Notes under the pieces: generated by a model
What the model was told of the DNA's origin: nothing
Seen by the model: the letters and a program-made list of their open reading frames with translations, nothing else
The model's database searches: none
In this document: piece by piece, positions 8,071 to 16,798 of the stretch
Numbering within the stretch: position 1 is the first letter of the stretch
How the letters are laid out: every line of letters begins with the position of its first letter
Source of the DNA: an uncultured Gammaproteobacteria bacterium
Lineage (GTDB): Bacteria > Pseudomonadota > Gammaproteobacteria > PS1 > Pseudothioglobaceae
Length of the DNA stretch: 64,000 nucleotides
Reading direction: 5' to 3'
Assembly (NCBI GenBank): GCA_913020715.1
Contig: CAJVZH010000009.1
Location: forward strand, 1 to 64,000
Position numbers and translations under genes: made by a program

Positions 8071-11000
8071 TTTCACTGCACTCTGGCATTCAAGCGCTAA
8101 GTAAGTTTAAAATAAAAGCGCTGCAAGAAAAACTCTCGGCATTATCTGGCACTAAATTACTGGGTGCGGAATTTACCCATTTTATCAACTCAAAGGATAA
8201 GCTTAGCGCTGAGCACACCGAGCAACTCAACAAACTGCTTAATTACGCGCCTGCGGTTAACTATTCTAACTCTAGTGGTCATCTAACCATCACTCCAAGA
8301 CAAGGCACAATTTCGCCTTGGTCTTCAAAAGCAAGCGACATTGCTCACCTTTGTGGCTTAAGCGAACTTAATCGAGTTGAGCGTGGCATAACCTATCATT
8401 TTGACAAAATTCTAAATGCGGACGATACAAGCAAAGTACTAAGCATCATTATGGACAGGATGACCGAATCCTTTCTTAAAGATAGCGCCGATGCACACTT
8501 ACTTTTCGACGAATTAACCCCGAAAATCGCACAGAGCGTTGATATTTTGAGCGGTGGAAGAGCGGCATTAGAGCAAGCAAACACCACACTTGGCTTGGCG
8601 CTAAGTGGTGTAGAAATTGATTATTTGATTGAAAACTTTACCGCCCTTAATCGAAATCCAAAAGACATAGAGCTTATGATGTTTGCTCAGGCAAACTCGG
8701 AGCACTGTCGTCACAAAATCTTTAATGCCGACTGGGTTATTGATGATGAAAAGCAAGCCATTTCGCTGTTTGGCATGATTCGCAATACTTATAAAGCCCA
8801 TCCAGAAGGATTATTGTCGGTTTATAGTGACAACTCTGCAGTGATGTCAGGTTACGAATCTGAACGATTCTTTGCCAATAAAGACGGCGTCTACACCTCA
8901 AAAACCGAGCAAAAAGCCGTTCTAATGAAGGTTGAAACACACAACCACCCTACTGCCATTGCCCCAGATCCTGGCGCTGCAACTGGCTCTGGTGGTGAAA
9001 TTAGAGACGAAGGTGCGACCGGTAGAGGCTCCAAGCCAAAAGTTGGTTTATGTGGTTTCTCTGTATCCAACCTTAAGATCCCAAACAACAACAAATCATG
9101 GGAAGTAGACTACGGCAAGCCAAAGCAAATTGTCTCTGCTCTCGACATTATGATCGAAGGCCCTTTGGGTGCTGCTGCTTTTAACAACGAATTCGGCCGC
9201 CCAAATATTTGTGGCTATTTTAGAACTTACGAACAAAAAACGGCTAACGACCAAGTCAGGGGCTATCACAAGCCAATTATGTTGGCAGGTGGCTTGGGAA
9301 ATATTCAAGAAAACCATGTTGAAAAAGGCCTAATTTCGCACGGCGATAAACTCATCGTTTTGGGCGGACCAGCAATGCTAATCGGCCTTGGTGGTGGCGC
9401 AGCATCTAGTGTAGGTAGTGGTGAGCAAAGTGAAGATTTAGACTTTGCCTCAGTTCAACGCGCTAACGCTGAGATGCAAAGACGCGCACAAGAAGTTATT
9501 GATGCTTGTGCCAATCTAGGCGATGACAACCCGATTGTTTCTATCCATGACATTGGCGCTGGCGGCTTATCAAACGGCGTACCAGAGCTCGTCAATGACA
9601 GCGAAAAAGGTGCGATTTTAGAATTAAGAAATGTTCCTAATGACGACAAACAAATGTCGCCAATGGAGATTTGGTGTAACGAATCTCAAGAACGCTATGT
9701 GCTTGCTATTAATGGTGAAAGCGTCGATCTATTCAAATCAATTTGCGAGCGAGAACGCGCGCCTTTCGCCATCCTCGGCGAAGCAACAGACGATCGCCAC
9801 CTTAAGATGAACGACGCCCACTTTGACGATTCACCAATCGATTTACCAATGTCGGTACTGTTAGGCGCCACACCAAAAACACTAAAAAACGTCAGCTCAA
9901 TTACCAATATCGAGTTAGAGTTTGACGATGTGAATATTGAAATTACAGAGGCTATTGGCCGCCTACTAGCGCTGCCAACAGTTGCCAGTAAAAATTTCCT
10001 TATTACTATTGGCGATCGATCGGTTACTGGCCTAGTTGCCAGAGAACAGATGATTGGCCCATGGCAAGTCCCTGTTGCAGATTGCGCCGTCTCTTTATCA
10101 GATTATGTCGGTTATCAAGGCGAAGCAATGTCCCTTGGTGAAAAAACACCAATGGCACTCAGTAACGCTGCCGCTGCTGCCAGAATGAGTATTGGCGAAG
10201 CACTAACCAACATGATGAGTATCTATGTCGAAGACATTAACCATATCAGCTTATCTGCCAACTGGATGTGCGCCAGTGGCTTTGAGGGCGAAGATGCTAA
10301 AATGTACGAGGCAGTTAAAGCTGTCGGCATGGAATTATGCCCAGCATTGGGCTTAACCATTCCAGTTGGTAAAGACTCGATGTCAATGAGAAGCTCGTGG
10401 CAAGACGGAGAGCAAGAAAAATCCGTTACCGCCCCACTATCGCTCATTATCACTGCTTTTTCGAAAATCCCGGATGCACGCAAACAAATCACACCGCTAC
10501 TGCAAACAGAAACCGACTCGGAGCTTTTATTAATTGACTTAGGTTTTGGTAAAAACCGTATGGGTGGCTCTTGTTTAGCGCAAGTTTATAATCAGGTGGG
10601 GAAAACAACGCCGGACCTTGATGATGTCAGGCTTTTTGGCAACTTCTTCGCAACAATTAACGAATTAAACCAAAAAGGTTTGATTGGTGCTTATCACGAT
10701 CGCTCAGACGGCGGCGCTATCGTTACCTTACTTGAAATGGCTTTTGCTTCCAATTGCGGGCTGGATATTAAAACCAACAACGCCATTGGCTCACTGTTTA
10801 ACGAAGAGCTGGGTTGTGTCATACAAGTATCAAAAGAAAACAAGTCAAGTGTATTAAGAGCGCTTAAGAATGCCGGCCTTGAAGATTGCACCGATGTTAT
10901 TGCCACAATCAATTCGAATGACACCATTCGCATTTCTGATGAAAGCGGTGAAATTTACTTTGATAATCGCGCCACCCTACAGCAGCAATGGTCATCAACT

Positions 11001-11903
11001 TCGTATGAAATCTCAAAACTGAGAGACAACCCCAAGTGTGCACAATCTGAATTTGATGAAATACTTAAACCTTCAAACGGCTTAGTAATTGCACCAAACT
11101 TTGACATTAATGAAAACGTCAGTGCACCATATATCAACGTTGGTACAAAGCCAAAAATTGCTGTTTTGCGTGAACAAGGTATTAACGGTCATATCGAAAT
11201 GGCAGCAGCGTTTACTAAGGCCGGCTTTGAAGCGCATGATGTTCATATGAGTGACATCTTAAGTGGTAGAGTGTCTTTAGATGTCTTCTGCGGCCTTGTT
11301 GCCTGTGGCGGATTCTCTTACGGTGACGTATTGGGCGCTGGTCGTGGCTGGGCAAACTCCATTCTTTACAACCCTCGCGCAAAAGATGAATTCGGCGAAT
11401 TCTTTAATCGCGACGATAGTTTTGCGCTCGGTGTTTGTAACGGCTGTCAAATGATGTCTAACTTAACAGAAATTATTCCGGGCACTGAAAATTGGCCAAG
11501 CTTTGAGCGTAACGCTTCCGAACAATTTGAAGCGCGCTTCCTAAGCGTTGAAGTACAAGAATCTAAATCACTATTTTTTGATGGCATGGCCGGCTCAATA
11601 CTGCCAATTGTCACCGCCCACGGCGAAGGTCAAGCAAGCTTTTCTTCGGTTGTTAAAGAAAATGCAATTGGCATTAAATACGTTGATCATCAAGGCAACC
11701 CAACGCAAACATACCCTCACAATCCTAATGGCTCAGACAGCGCAACTGCAGGTCTCTGTAATGATTCAGGCAGAGTGACTATCGTTATGCCTCATCCTGA
11801 ACGCGTAGTCAGAGCAATACAAAACTCATACCATCCAAACGATTGGCAAGAAAGATCGCCATGGATGCGCATGTTTGAAAATGCTAGGAAATGGGTTGAT
11901 TAA
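8067..11903 (+). CDS. purL: Phosphoribosylformylglycinamidine synthase, large single-chain type
   Basis: ATP- and glutamine-dependent conversion of FGAR to FGAM in purine biosynthesis. At 1278 aa it is the fused proteobacterial form (E. coli about 1295). Order: N-terminal PurS-like domain, linker, two AIRS-type halves (blocks such as [55 protein letters not shown] and VGKDSMSM), then a C-terminal class I glutaminase with the nucleophile cysteine in [10 protein letters not shown] and the His/Glu pair in MPHPERVVR. The final gene of its block, it ends 3 bases before the hydrolase remnant on the other strand. Confidence 0.98.
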   Translation: MISLHSGIQALSKFKIKALQEKLSALSGTKLLGAEFTHFINSKDKLSAEHTEQLNKLLNYAPAVNYSNSSGHLTITPRQGTISPWSSKASDIAHLCGLSELNRVERGITYHFDKILNADDTSKVLSIIMDRMTESFLKDSADAHLLFDELTPKIAQSVDILSGGRAALEQANTTLGLALSGVEIDYLIENFTALNRNPKDIELMMFAQANSEHCRHKIFNADWVIDDEKQAISLFGMIRNTYKAHPEGLLSVYSDNSAVMSGYESERFFANKDGVYTSKTEQKAVLMKVETHNHPTAIAPDPGAATGSGGEIRDEGATGRGSKPKVGLCGFSVSNLKIPNNNKSWEVDYGKPKQIVSALDIMIEGPLGAAAFNNEFGRPNICGYFRTYEQKTANDQVRGYHKPIMLAGGLGNIQENHVEKGLISHGDKLIVLGGPAMLIGLGGGAASSVGSGEQSEDLDFASVQRANAEMQRRAQEVIDACANLGDDNPIVSIHDIGAGGLSNGVPELVNDSEKGAILELRNVPNDDKQMSPMEIWCNESQERYVLAINGESVDLFKSICERERAPFAILGEATDDRHLKMNDAHFDDSPIDLPMSVLLGATPKTLKNVSSITNIELEFDDVNIEITEAIGRLLALPTVASKNFLITIGDRSVTGLVAREQMIGPWQVPVADCAVSLSDYVGYQGEAMSLGEKTPMALSNAAAAARMSIGEALTNMMSIYVEDINHISLSANWMCASGFEGEDAKMYEAVKAVGMELCPALGLTIPVGKDSMSMRSSWQDGEQEKSVTAPLSLIITAFSKIPDARKQITPLLQTETDSELLLIDLGFGKNRMGGSCLAQVYNQVGKTTPDLDDVRLFGNFFATINELNQKGLIGAYHDRSDGGAIVTLLEMAFASNCGLDIKTNNAIGSLFNEELGCVIQVSKENKSSVLRALKNAGLEDCTDVIATINSNDTIRISDESGEIYFDNRATLQQQWSSTSYEISKLRDNPKCAQSEFDEILKPSNGLVIAPNFDINENVSAPYINVGTKPKIAVLREQGINGHIEMAAAFTKAGFEAHDVHMSDILSGRVSLDVFCGLVACGGFSYGDVLGAGRGWANSILYNPRAKDEFGEFFNRDDSFALGVCNGCQMMSNLTEIIPGTENWPSFERNASEQFEARFLSVEVQESKSLFFDGMAGSILPIVTAHGEGQASFSSVVKENAIGIKYVDHQGNPTQTYPHNPNGSDSATAGLCNDSGRVTIVMPHPERVVRAIQNSYHPNDWQERSPWMRMFENARKWVD

Positions 11904-11906
11904 ACC

Positions 11907-12031
11907 CTAAAGGTTGTTAAGAAAGTTGATTAGCGCGTCATTAATATGATCGGGCTTTTCTTCTTGCACCCAATGCCCTGCTCAACATAGTGAATATCTA
12001 TTCCATTAGTATTTATACTTCCATGTTTCAT
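11907..12031 (-). pseudogene. Eroded alpha/beta hydrolase, internal deletion
   Basis: Two pieces of one ancestral gene are joined here on the minus strand. From the ATG at 12031, with GAGG seven bases upstream, the reading MKHGSINTNGIDIHYVEQG is the start of an epoxide-hydrolase or haloalkane-dehalogenase-like alpha/beta hydrolase. In another frame, ending at the TAG at 11907, AGHWVQEEKPDHIND continues into LINFLNNL, the familiar C-terminus with the catalytic histidine (GHWVQ). Roughly 250 residues between them, including the nucleophile, are missing. The fusion sits near GAGCAGGG and puts the two parts out of frame; the first frame stops at a TAA within the fragment. The remainder (12032-12276) is A/T-rich with nothing I can identify. 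The alternative, chance similarity at both ends in the right order and strand, seems unlikely. Confidence 0.72.
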
Positions 12032-12276
12032 AACACCTCACCAATAATACGCTCAACAAGAAAATAGAATATCAATTAATTAATTTTGATTCCCATCTAT
12101 CTTAGCGCTTAAATAAGTCATATTTACCCATAAATTGGCAAAAAAAAATTCACTTTAAAGACTTAAACGCCTGTTTTATTAGATTTTTGATAATTTAAGG
12201 CTAGACGCTTAGCATGTTGCTGAAAATTTTGGATTTTTGTAAAATGACCCAAATACAAAATAAATTCTCATATTTA

Positions 12277-13821
12277 TTACATACACAACTCATTCAAAAC
12301 CCCCAGTTTGCCTTTTTCTGGCTTTCCACTGGATGTTCGTGGCATTTCCTCAAGAAAAACTACACACTTAGGCACCATGAAACGCGCCATACACCCTTTA
12401 CAGTGCTGAATTAAATCTTCCTCAGTAGCTTCAGAGCCGTGTTTTCTGACCACGAATAGCTTAATATCTTCTTCACCCATTTCACCAGGAATACCAATAG
12501 CGGCGCAATCTTGTATATCGGGGTGTGTCAACGCACCTTCTTCGACCTCAAAAGCTGAAACCATCTCCCCTTTAACTCGAATACGCTCGCTAACTCGATG
12601 CATAAAATAAAAAAGACCTTGCTCATCCATGCGCCCAATATCACCGGTGTGAAACCAAAGATTACGCCAACTTTCTAGGGTGCGTTCTGGCATATCAAAA
12701 TAGCCGCTCGACATAACCCCGGGCTCCAGAGGGCGCACAACCATTTCACCCGCCTGACCCGGCGGCAATGGGTCGTCATTGTCATCGTGGATTTCTACTT
12801 CAAAATGCGGCAATACGATTCCGCCAGGATCATCCCACTGGGGAGTAACAACCCATCCGGCATCAGTCGAACCGTAGCCACCACCGGGAATCAAGTGCAA
12901 ATTAAAGCGAGCATCAAAATCTTTTTTGGGAACTGGCGCAGGCGTGCCCCAGCATCGAGTCACTTTGTGATCTCTTTCCTCCGGACAAGGGGGATGTGCC
13001 CACAGAAGTTGCTGTACTGAGCCGAGCATCATAAACCAAGTAACGTCATATTTTTTGACTTCAGGCCAAAAATTGGAAACACTAAAACGCTGTCGCATAA
13101 CAACACGCCCGCCCGTCATCATAGTCGGCAAAACATCATAATAAGCAGGGCCAATATGAGACAGAGGGTAAATACAATAGACGCAATCCTCTGCAGTTAC
13201 CCTATACGGCTCGATCATATTTTCGGCAGTTCTCACGGCGTAACGATGAGACAGAAGACAACCTTTAGACACACCAGTGGTGCCAGATGTGAATAGAATA
13301 GTAGCAATATCCGTGTCTTTGGCGTCTGACACGATATGATCTTCACAGCTAGATAATAGTTCTTCAAAGTAAATAACCTCAAGCTCGGGGAACAACCTTC
13401 TTGCTTCATCAGCGTCGTCAAGCATAATCAATGTTTGTACGTTCGGAATCAAATCACGAATTTGATCTAAGGCGGAAAGTTGTTGGCTGGATGTAAATAG
13501 AAGTTTCGTTTTTGTTTGATCAATCATCCGCGCTAAAGGCGCGTCACACATGGCTGGATTGATGGAAACCTCTATCGCATTCACTTTTTTCAGGGCGTAA
13601 GAAATAGCAAGATATTCTGCGCTGTTTTCCAGAAAAATATCAACGTATGACAGCGCATCGCTGTATTTATCCAACAAACCATGTGCCGCACGATTCGTTA
13701 AAGTCTCGAACTCACGATAAGTCAGTGTTTCGCCCGTCTCAGCGATAATTAAGAAGGGTCGATCGCCAAATTTTTCTGCACATTCATGCAGGAGATTTCC
13801 CAGTGTAATTCGCAACGCCAT
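12277..13821 (-). CDS. ANL-family acyl-CoA ligase (CaiC-like)
   Basis: An adenylate-forming enzyme that would activate a carboxylic acid with ATP and couple it to CoA. Core motifs are visible: the phosphate loop LFTSGTTGVSKG around residue 178, GYGSTDAG, WFHTGDIG, RIRVKGEMVSAFEVEEG, and the catalytic lysine motif PRTSSGKPEKGKL close to the C-terminus. Length 514 aa matches crotonobetaine/carnitine-CoA ligases, to which the overall look is closest, but the substrate cannot be read from sequence. A strong GGGAGGGG precedes the ATG. It stands alone on the minus strand between purL and a YgjP-like gene, next to the hydrolase remnant, so it may be the survivor of a former catabolic cluster. Confidence 0.88.
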   Translation of the reverse strand: MALRITLGNLLHECAEKFGDRPFLIIAETGETLTYREFETLTNRAAHGLLDKYSDALSYVDIFLENSAEYLAISYALKKVNAIEVSINPAMCDAPLARMIDQTKTKLLFTSSQQLSALDQIRDLIPNVQTLIMLDDADEARRLFPELEVIYFEELLSSCEDHIVSDAKDTDIATILFTSGTTGVSKGCLLSHRYAVRTAENMIEPYRVTAEDCVYCIYPLSHIGPAYYDVLPTMMTGGRVVMRQRFSVSNFWPEVKKYDVTWFMMLGSVQQLLWAHPPCPEERDHKVTRCWGTPAPVPKKDFDARFNLHLIPGGGYGSTDAGWVVTPQWDDPGGIVLPHFEVEIHDDNDDPLPPGQAGEMVVRPLEPGVMSSGYFDMPERTLESWRNLWFHTGDIGRMDEQGLFYFMHRVSERIRVKGEMVSAFEVEEGALTHPDIQDCAAIGIPGEMGEEDIKLFVVRKHGSEATEEDLIQHCKGCMARFMVPKCVVFLEEMPRTSSGKPEKGKLGVLNELCM

Positions 13822-14030
13822 TGACTCACCCCTCCCTAAATATTTCAGCCAACATGAATTTTTAGACGAATATTACACACAGAATATTTCAGTGTCAAAC
13901 GAAAAAATATTATCTTCTGATTTAAATCATAGATATATAAATCACAACAATAAATGGTTAACCTTTCTTTGGTAAATATAAACCCGCCTAATTTATAATT
14001 GATTCCGTAGCTGTCACACTATCTTATTCC

Positions 14031-14687
14031 ATGAATTATCAAATTATTCGCTCTAAGCGCAAAACATTGAGTTTACAAATCAATCAAGATGCGGAATTAA
14101 TCATTCGTGCACCACAGCGTCTTGCAGACAAAGAAATTCAAGCATTCATTGCCGAAAAATCAAGCTGGATTGAGAAAAAACAACAACAAACAAAGTCACA
14201 AATTACTGAGAAATACCGCTTTGAAGATGGGGAAATGTTTCTCTATCTTGGTAACAGCTACCCTCTTGCCATTTCATCAGAAAATAACGGTCTTTCATTT
14301 AACGGCGAAGTTTTCGAATTAAACGTCGATAGCGCTGATGCATCAACCGCGTTTAGAGAGTGGTATAAAAAACAATTTAAAGACATTGCCCTACCGAGAA
14401 TTGACTACTTTGCCAATCAGCACAACCTTACATTTAATAACGTTCAACTAAAATCGCAAAAGACTCTATGGGGCTCTTGCTCAAGCAGTAACAATTTAAA
14501 CTTTAACTACTTACTGATAATGGCGCCGATGAGCGTGATTGATTACGTCATTGTGCATGAGTTGTCACATACAATTCATAAGAACCATTCGAGTGACTTT
14601 TGGGGATTGGTTGAAGCCATTCTGCCAGAATACAAATCGGCAAAGAAGTGGTTGAAAGATAATGGCCACAAACTAAAGCGCTTGTAG
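14031..14687 (+). CDS. YgjP-like (DUF45) metallopeptidase
   Basis: A 218-residue cytosolic protein of the YgjP/DUF45 family, related to SprT- and M48-type zinc peptidases. The zinc motif HELSH is in YVIVHELSHTIHKNHS (about residues 176-191), followed by the conserved FWGLVEAILPEYKSAKKWL. A QKTLWGSCSS element about 20 residues before is also characteristic. The N-terminal half begins with YQIIRSKRKTLSLQI, as in relatives. Family members have no well-defined substrate. It is a single gene, convergent with grxD, the two being separated only by a perfect palindrome. Confidence 0.88.
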   Translation: MNYQIIRSKRKTLSLQINQDAELIIRAPQRLADKEIQAFIAEKSSWIEKKQQQTKSQITEKYRFEDGEMFLYLGNSYPLAISSENNGLSFNGEVFELNVDSADASTAFREWYKKQFKDIALPRIDYFANQHNLTFNNVQLKSQKTLWGSCSSSNNLNFNYLLIMAPMSVIDYVIVHELSHTIHKNHSSDFWGLVEAILPEYKSAKKWLKDNGHKLKRL

Positions 14688-14692
14688 CCTGG

Positions 14693-14722
14693 AGAAGTTT
14701 AATAATTAATTATTAAACTTCT
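14693..14722. terminator. 30-bp perfect palindrome between convergent genes
   Basis: Bases 14693-14722 are fully self-complementary: AGAAGTTTAATAA, TTAA, and the mirrored arm. It starts 5 bases after the YgjP-like gene's stop and includes the last codons and stop of grxD on the other strand (stop at 14706-14708). It most likely serves as a shared bidirectional transcription terminator or mRNA 3' stabiliser, with A/T-rich ends in either direction. Confidence 0.6.
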
Positions 14723-15032
14723 GAACGGCCTCTTCCATCGCCGCTTTCAACGTACCCATTTCAGCCATTTCGATAACAATATCGCCACCGCCAATAAGCT
14801 CTGAGTTGAAGTATATTTGCGGGAAAGTCGGCCAATCAGCAAACTCTGGGAGGTGCTGGAAAACTTCTTGATCTTCAAAGATATTCACAAAAGCGAATTC
14901 AACTTCCGTTTCAGCCAATGTTTGTGATGCACGAGCTGAGAAGCCACACTGTGGAAACTGCGGTGTACCCTTCATATAAATCACGATAGGCGCACTGTCC
15001 ACTTGTTTTTGAATTTTTTCTAATACTTCCAT
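14706..15032 (-). CDS. grxD: Monothiol glutaredoxin, Grx4 family
   Basis: CGFS-type glutaredoxins bind a 2Fe-2S cluster with glutathione, partner with BolA-like proteins and move clusters to targets. The CGFS site is at residues 29-32, preceded by IVIYMKGTPQFPQ, and the GGGDIV glutathione-binding loop and DWPTFPQIYFN with the cis-proline are present. Length 108 aa is usual for the single-domain bacterial form. The gene is on its own behind the methyltransferase gene, and a near-consensus IscR type 1 operator lies 19 bases before the ATG, so expression is likely to respond to cluster status. Confidence 0.96.
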   Translation of the reverse strand: MEVLEKIQKQVDSAPIVIYMKGTPQFPQCGFSARASQTLAETEVEFAFVNIFEDQEVFQHLPEFADWPTFPQIYFNSELIGGGDIVIEMAEMGTLKAAMEEAVQKFNN

Positions 15033-15050
15033 TGTTTACTCCAAATATTA

Positions 15051-15075
15051 ATTGCCGACTATTTTAGTCTAGTAT
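15051..15075 (-). promoter_or_regulatory. IscR type 1-like operator upstream of grxD
   Basis: Read on the minus strand, this 25-base site fits the published E. coli IscR type 1 consensus at 23 of 25 positions by my count. The core inverted half-sites GACT and AGTC (with AAAAT between) are perfect, the left flank is ATACTA and the right flank GGCAAT. It ends 19 bases before the grxD start, where it would cover a promoter: TAATAT at 15046-15051 on that strand is a possible -10. The match comes from sequence; regulation by IscR is inferred. Confidence 0.65.
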
Positions 15076-15089
15076 TTAACTAATAGCCA

Positions 15090-15683
15090 CTATTGTTGTT
15101 TAATGGCTTGTGAAATTGTGTATTTCTGCCCTTGTTTTAACTTTTTGTAATTACCAAAAACCGATTTAAAATTGTTTTTAATAAAATCTCTAAGGCCGTT
15201 GATGGTGACAAAGGTTATTGTGCCGCCTGGCTTGAGTGCATCAAGTGCATCGTAGAGTATGATAGACAACTGCTCTCGACCCACTTTGGCGGGCACATTA
15301 GAGATGATTTGATCAAATTTAACATCGCTTGATACTTGGGCAAATGCGTCAGAAAGGTAAGCCTTTGCGTTTGGTAATTTGTTCAGCTTTGCGTTAATAT
15401 TCGAGAGCTCGACTGCAACAAAATCTTTATCAACCATGTGCACCTCACCATCAACACAATGCTTTGCAAGGGCAAGACCAATAGGGCCATAACCGCAGCC
15501 CAGGTCTAGACAAACATCACTCGGCTCAGCACTTATGTACTTCATTAACAACACAGTACCGTCATCAATCGCTCTAGGGCTAAAGACCCCCCAGCGGGTA
15601 TTAAAGCGAATTTCGTTATCCAAAAGGTTAGCGCTAAGATTTAAGTCTTTCTTTAGATTGGGTATATCGCTTCGCTGAAACAT
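15090..15683 (-). CDS. Class I methyltransferase (MTS/RsmC-like)
   Basis: A 197-residue SAM-dependent methyltransferase of the 'small' domain type, close in layout to the C-terminal catalytic half of RsmC/RlmG. The SAM-binding motif LDLGCGYGPIG (about residues 60-70) and the acidic VDKD at the end of strand 2 are present. The expected NPPF catalytic motif reads SNVPAKVG, so the Asn-Pro-Pro is altered; this motif form is seen in some relatives but leaves the target uncertain. Upstream residues FNTRWGVFSPRAIDDGT match the RsmC-type pre-motif 'GVFS...D.GT'. Its start overlaps the end of trhO by one base, suggesting co-transcription. Confidence 0.8.
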   Translation of the reverse strand: MFQRSDIPNLKKDLNLSANLLDNEIRFNTRWGVFSPRAIDDGTVLLMKYISAEPSDVCLDLGCGYGPIGLALAKHCVDGEVHMVDKDFVAVELSNINAKLNKLPNAKAYLSDAFAQVSSDVKFDQIISNVPAKVGREQLSIILYDALDALKPGGTITFVTINGLRDFIKNNFKSVFGNYKKLKQGQKYTISQAIKQQ

Positions 15684-16633
15684 TAGGCTTTACTCTTGTT
15701 CTTAGATTTTTTATTCAACGCCTGAGTGGCATCATCACCAATATGCGCCTCACCACGTGCACTGGCGAGCTGCATTTGCTTTTCTCTTTCACGATAACGA
15801 CTCACTTGGTCGTCATCTTTGGTACCAAAACATCGTGGACAAGATACGCCTTTTTCGTAGTGCCCATGACCTTTGTCTGCATCAGTAATTGGATATCTGC
15901 AAGCATGGCACTGATCATACTGCCCTCGCTCCAAATTGTGTTTAACGGCCACCCTGTCATCAAAAACAAAACATTCACCATTCCACAAACTGTCTTCTTC
16001 TTCAACTTCTTCGAGGTATTTTAAAATCCCGCCATGCAGATGGTAGACGTCTTCAAAGCCTTGAGATTTTAAATAGGCAGTTGATTTTTCGCAACGAATG
16101 CCGCCGGTACAAAACATCGCCACTTTTTTGTCGCGATATTGCTCTAGATTTTCTTTCGTGTAATTAGGAAATTCACGAAACGACTCGGTGTTCGGATTAA
16201 TCGCCCCTTTAAAACTACCGATCTCATATTCGTAATTATTTCGAGTATCTATCAAAACAACATCCGGGTCGCTAATGAGTGCGTTCCACTCACTCGGTGC
16301 AACATAGGTGCCAACCGAAAAAGTTGGATCAATATCCGCGACACCCAAAGTAACAATTTCTTTTTTAAGCTTTACTTTAAGTCTTTTGAACGGCATCTTC
16401 TCACTGTAAGAGAGCTTATGTTCAATCACACCCAGCCTTTCATCTGCTGCGAGAAAGGCCAAAATCCTAACAATGGCATTCTGAGAACCGCAAATCGTGC
16501 CATTAATACCTTCTCTCGCAAGCAAGATGGTGCCTCTAACATCAACAGACGACATAAAGTCTTTCAGCGGCTGTTGCATGCTCTCGAAATCATCGAGTCG
16601 GGCAAACTTATAAAGGGCGCAAATTGTAACCAT
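15683..16633 (-). CDS. trhO: tRNA uridine(34) hydroxylase TrhO (rhodanese family)
   Basis: Catalyses oxygen-dependent 5-hydroxylation of uridine 34 in a set of tRNAs. The N-terminal domain includes REGINGT (about residues 40-46). The rhodanese domain carries the catalytic cysteine in [12 protein letters not shown] (Cys175, with Cys181), preceded by [16 protein letters not shown]-terminal zinc-type cysteine cluster is seen as QCHACRYPI and SCPRCFG. Length 316 aa is slightly shorter than E. coli TrhO (350). It is divergent from dxs; a good promoter lies at 16661-16689. Confidence 0.93.
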   Translation of the reverse strand: MVTICALYKFARLDDFESMQQPLKDFMSSVDVRGTILLAREGINGTICGSQNAIVRILAFLAADERLGVIEHKLSYSEKMPFKRLKVKLKKEIVTLGVADIDPTFSVGTYVAPSEWNALISDPDVVLIDTRNNYEYEIGSFKGAINPNTESFREFPNYTKENLEQYRDKKVAMFCTGGIRCEKSTAYLKSQGFEDVYHLHGGILKYLEEVEEEDSLWNGECFVFDDRVAVKHNLERGQYDQCHACRYPITDADKGHGHYEKGVSCPRCFGTKDDDQVSRYREREKQMQLASARGEAHIGDDATQALNKKSKNKSKA

Positions 16634-16660
16634 AATAAAGAGTGAATTATTTCAGCGCTA

Positions 16661-16689
16661 ATTTTACTAGCGAGAGATACTAATATCAA
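16661..16689 (-). promoter_or_regulatory. Promoter of trhO
   Basis: On the minus strand TTGATA (16684-16689) and TAAAAT (16661-16666) are separated by exactly 17 bases, 28 bases upstream of the trhO ATG. CGCTA (16656-16660) and TAGCG (16668-16672) form a small inverted repeat over the -10, possibly an operator. Confidence 0.6.
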
Positions 16690-16727
16690 CTATTTCATTT
16701 TTCTATAAATATTCAATTCCTAGATGA

Positions 16728-16755
16728 TTATCACTAAATGCGACAAGTGTATAAT
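16728..16755 (+). promoter_or_regulatory. Candidate promoter of dxs
   Basis: A perfect TATAAT (16750-16755) with a moderate TTATCA (16728-16733) at a 16-base spacing lies 43 bases before the dxs ATG, in the divergent gap shared with trhO. Confidence 0.5.
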
Positions 16756-16798
16756 AGTTGCTTTTGCTTACAAAGCCCCACCTACCCAGCAATTTTAG

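Noticed and set aside
12214-12414. Open frame of 66 codons on the plus strand
   Set aside because: Two thirds of it is antisense to the end of the acyl-CoA ligase, and there is no ribosome binding site or sensible protein pattern.
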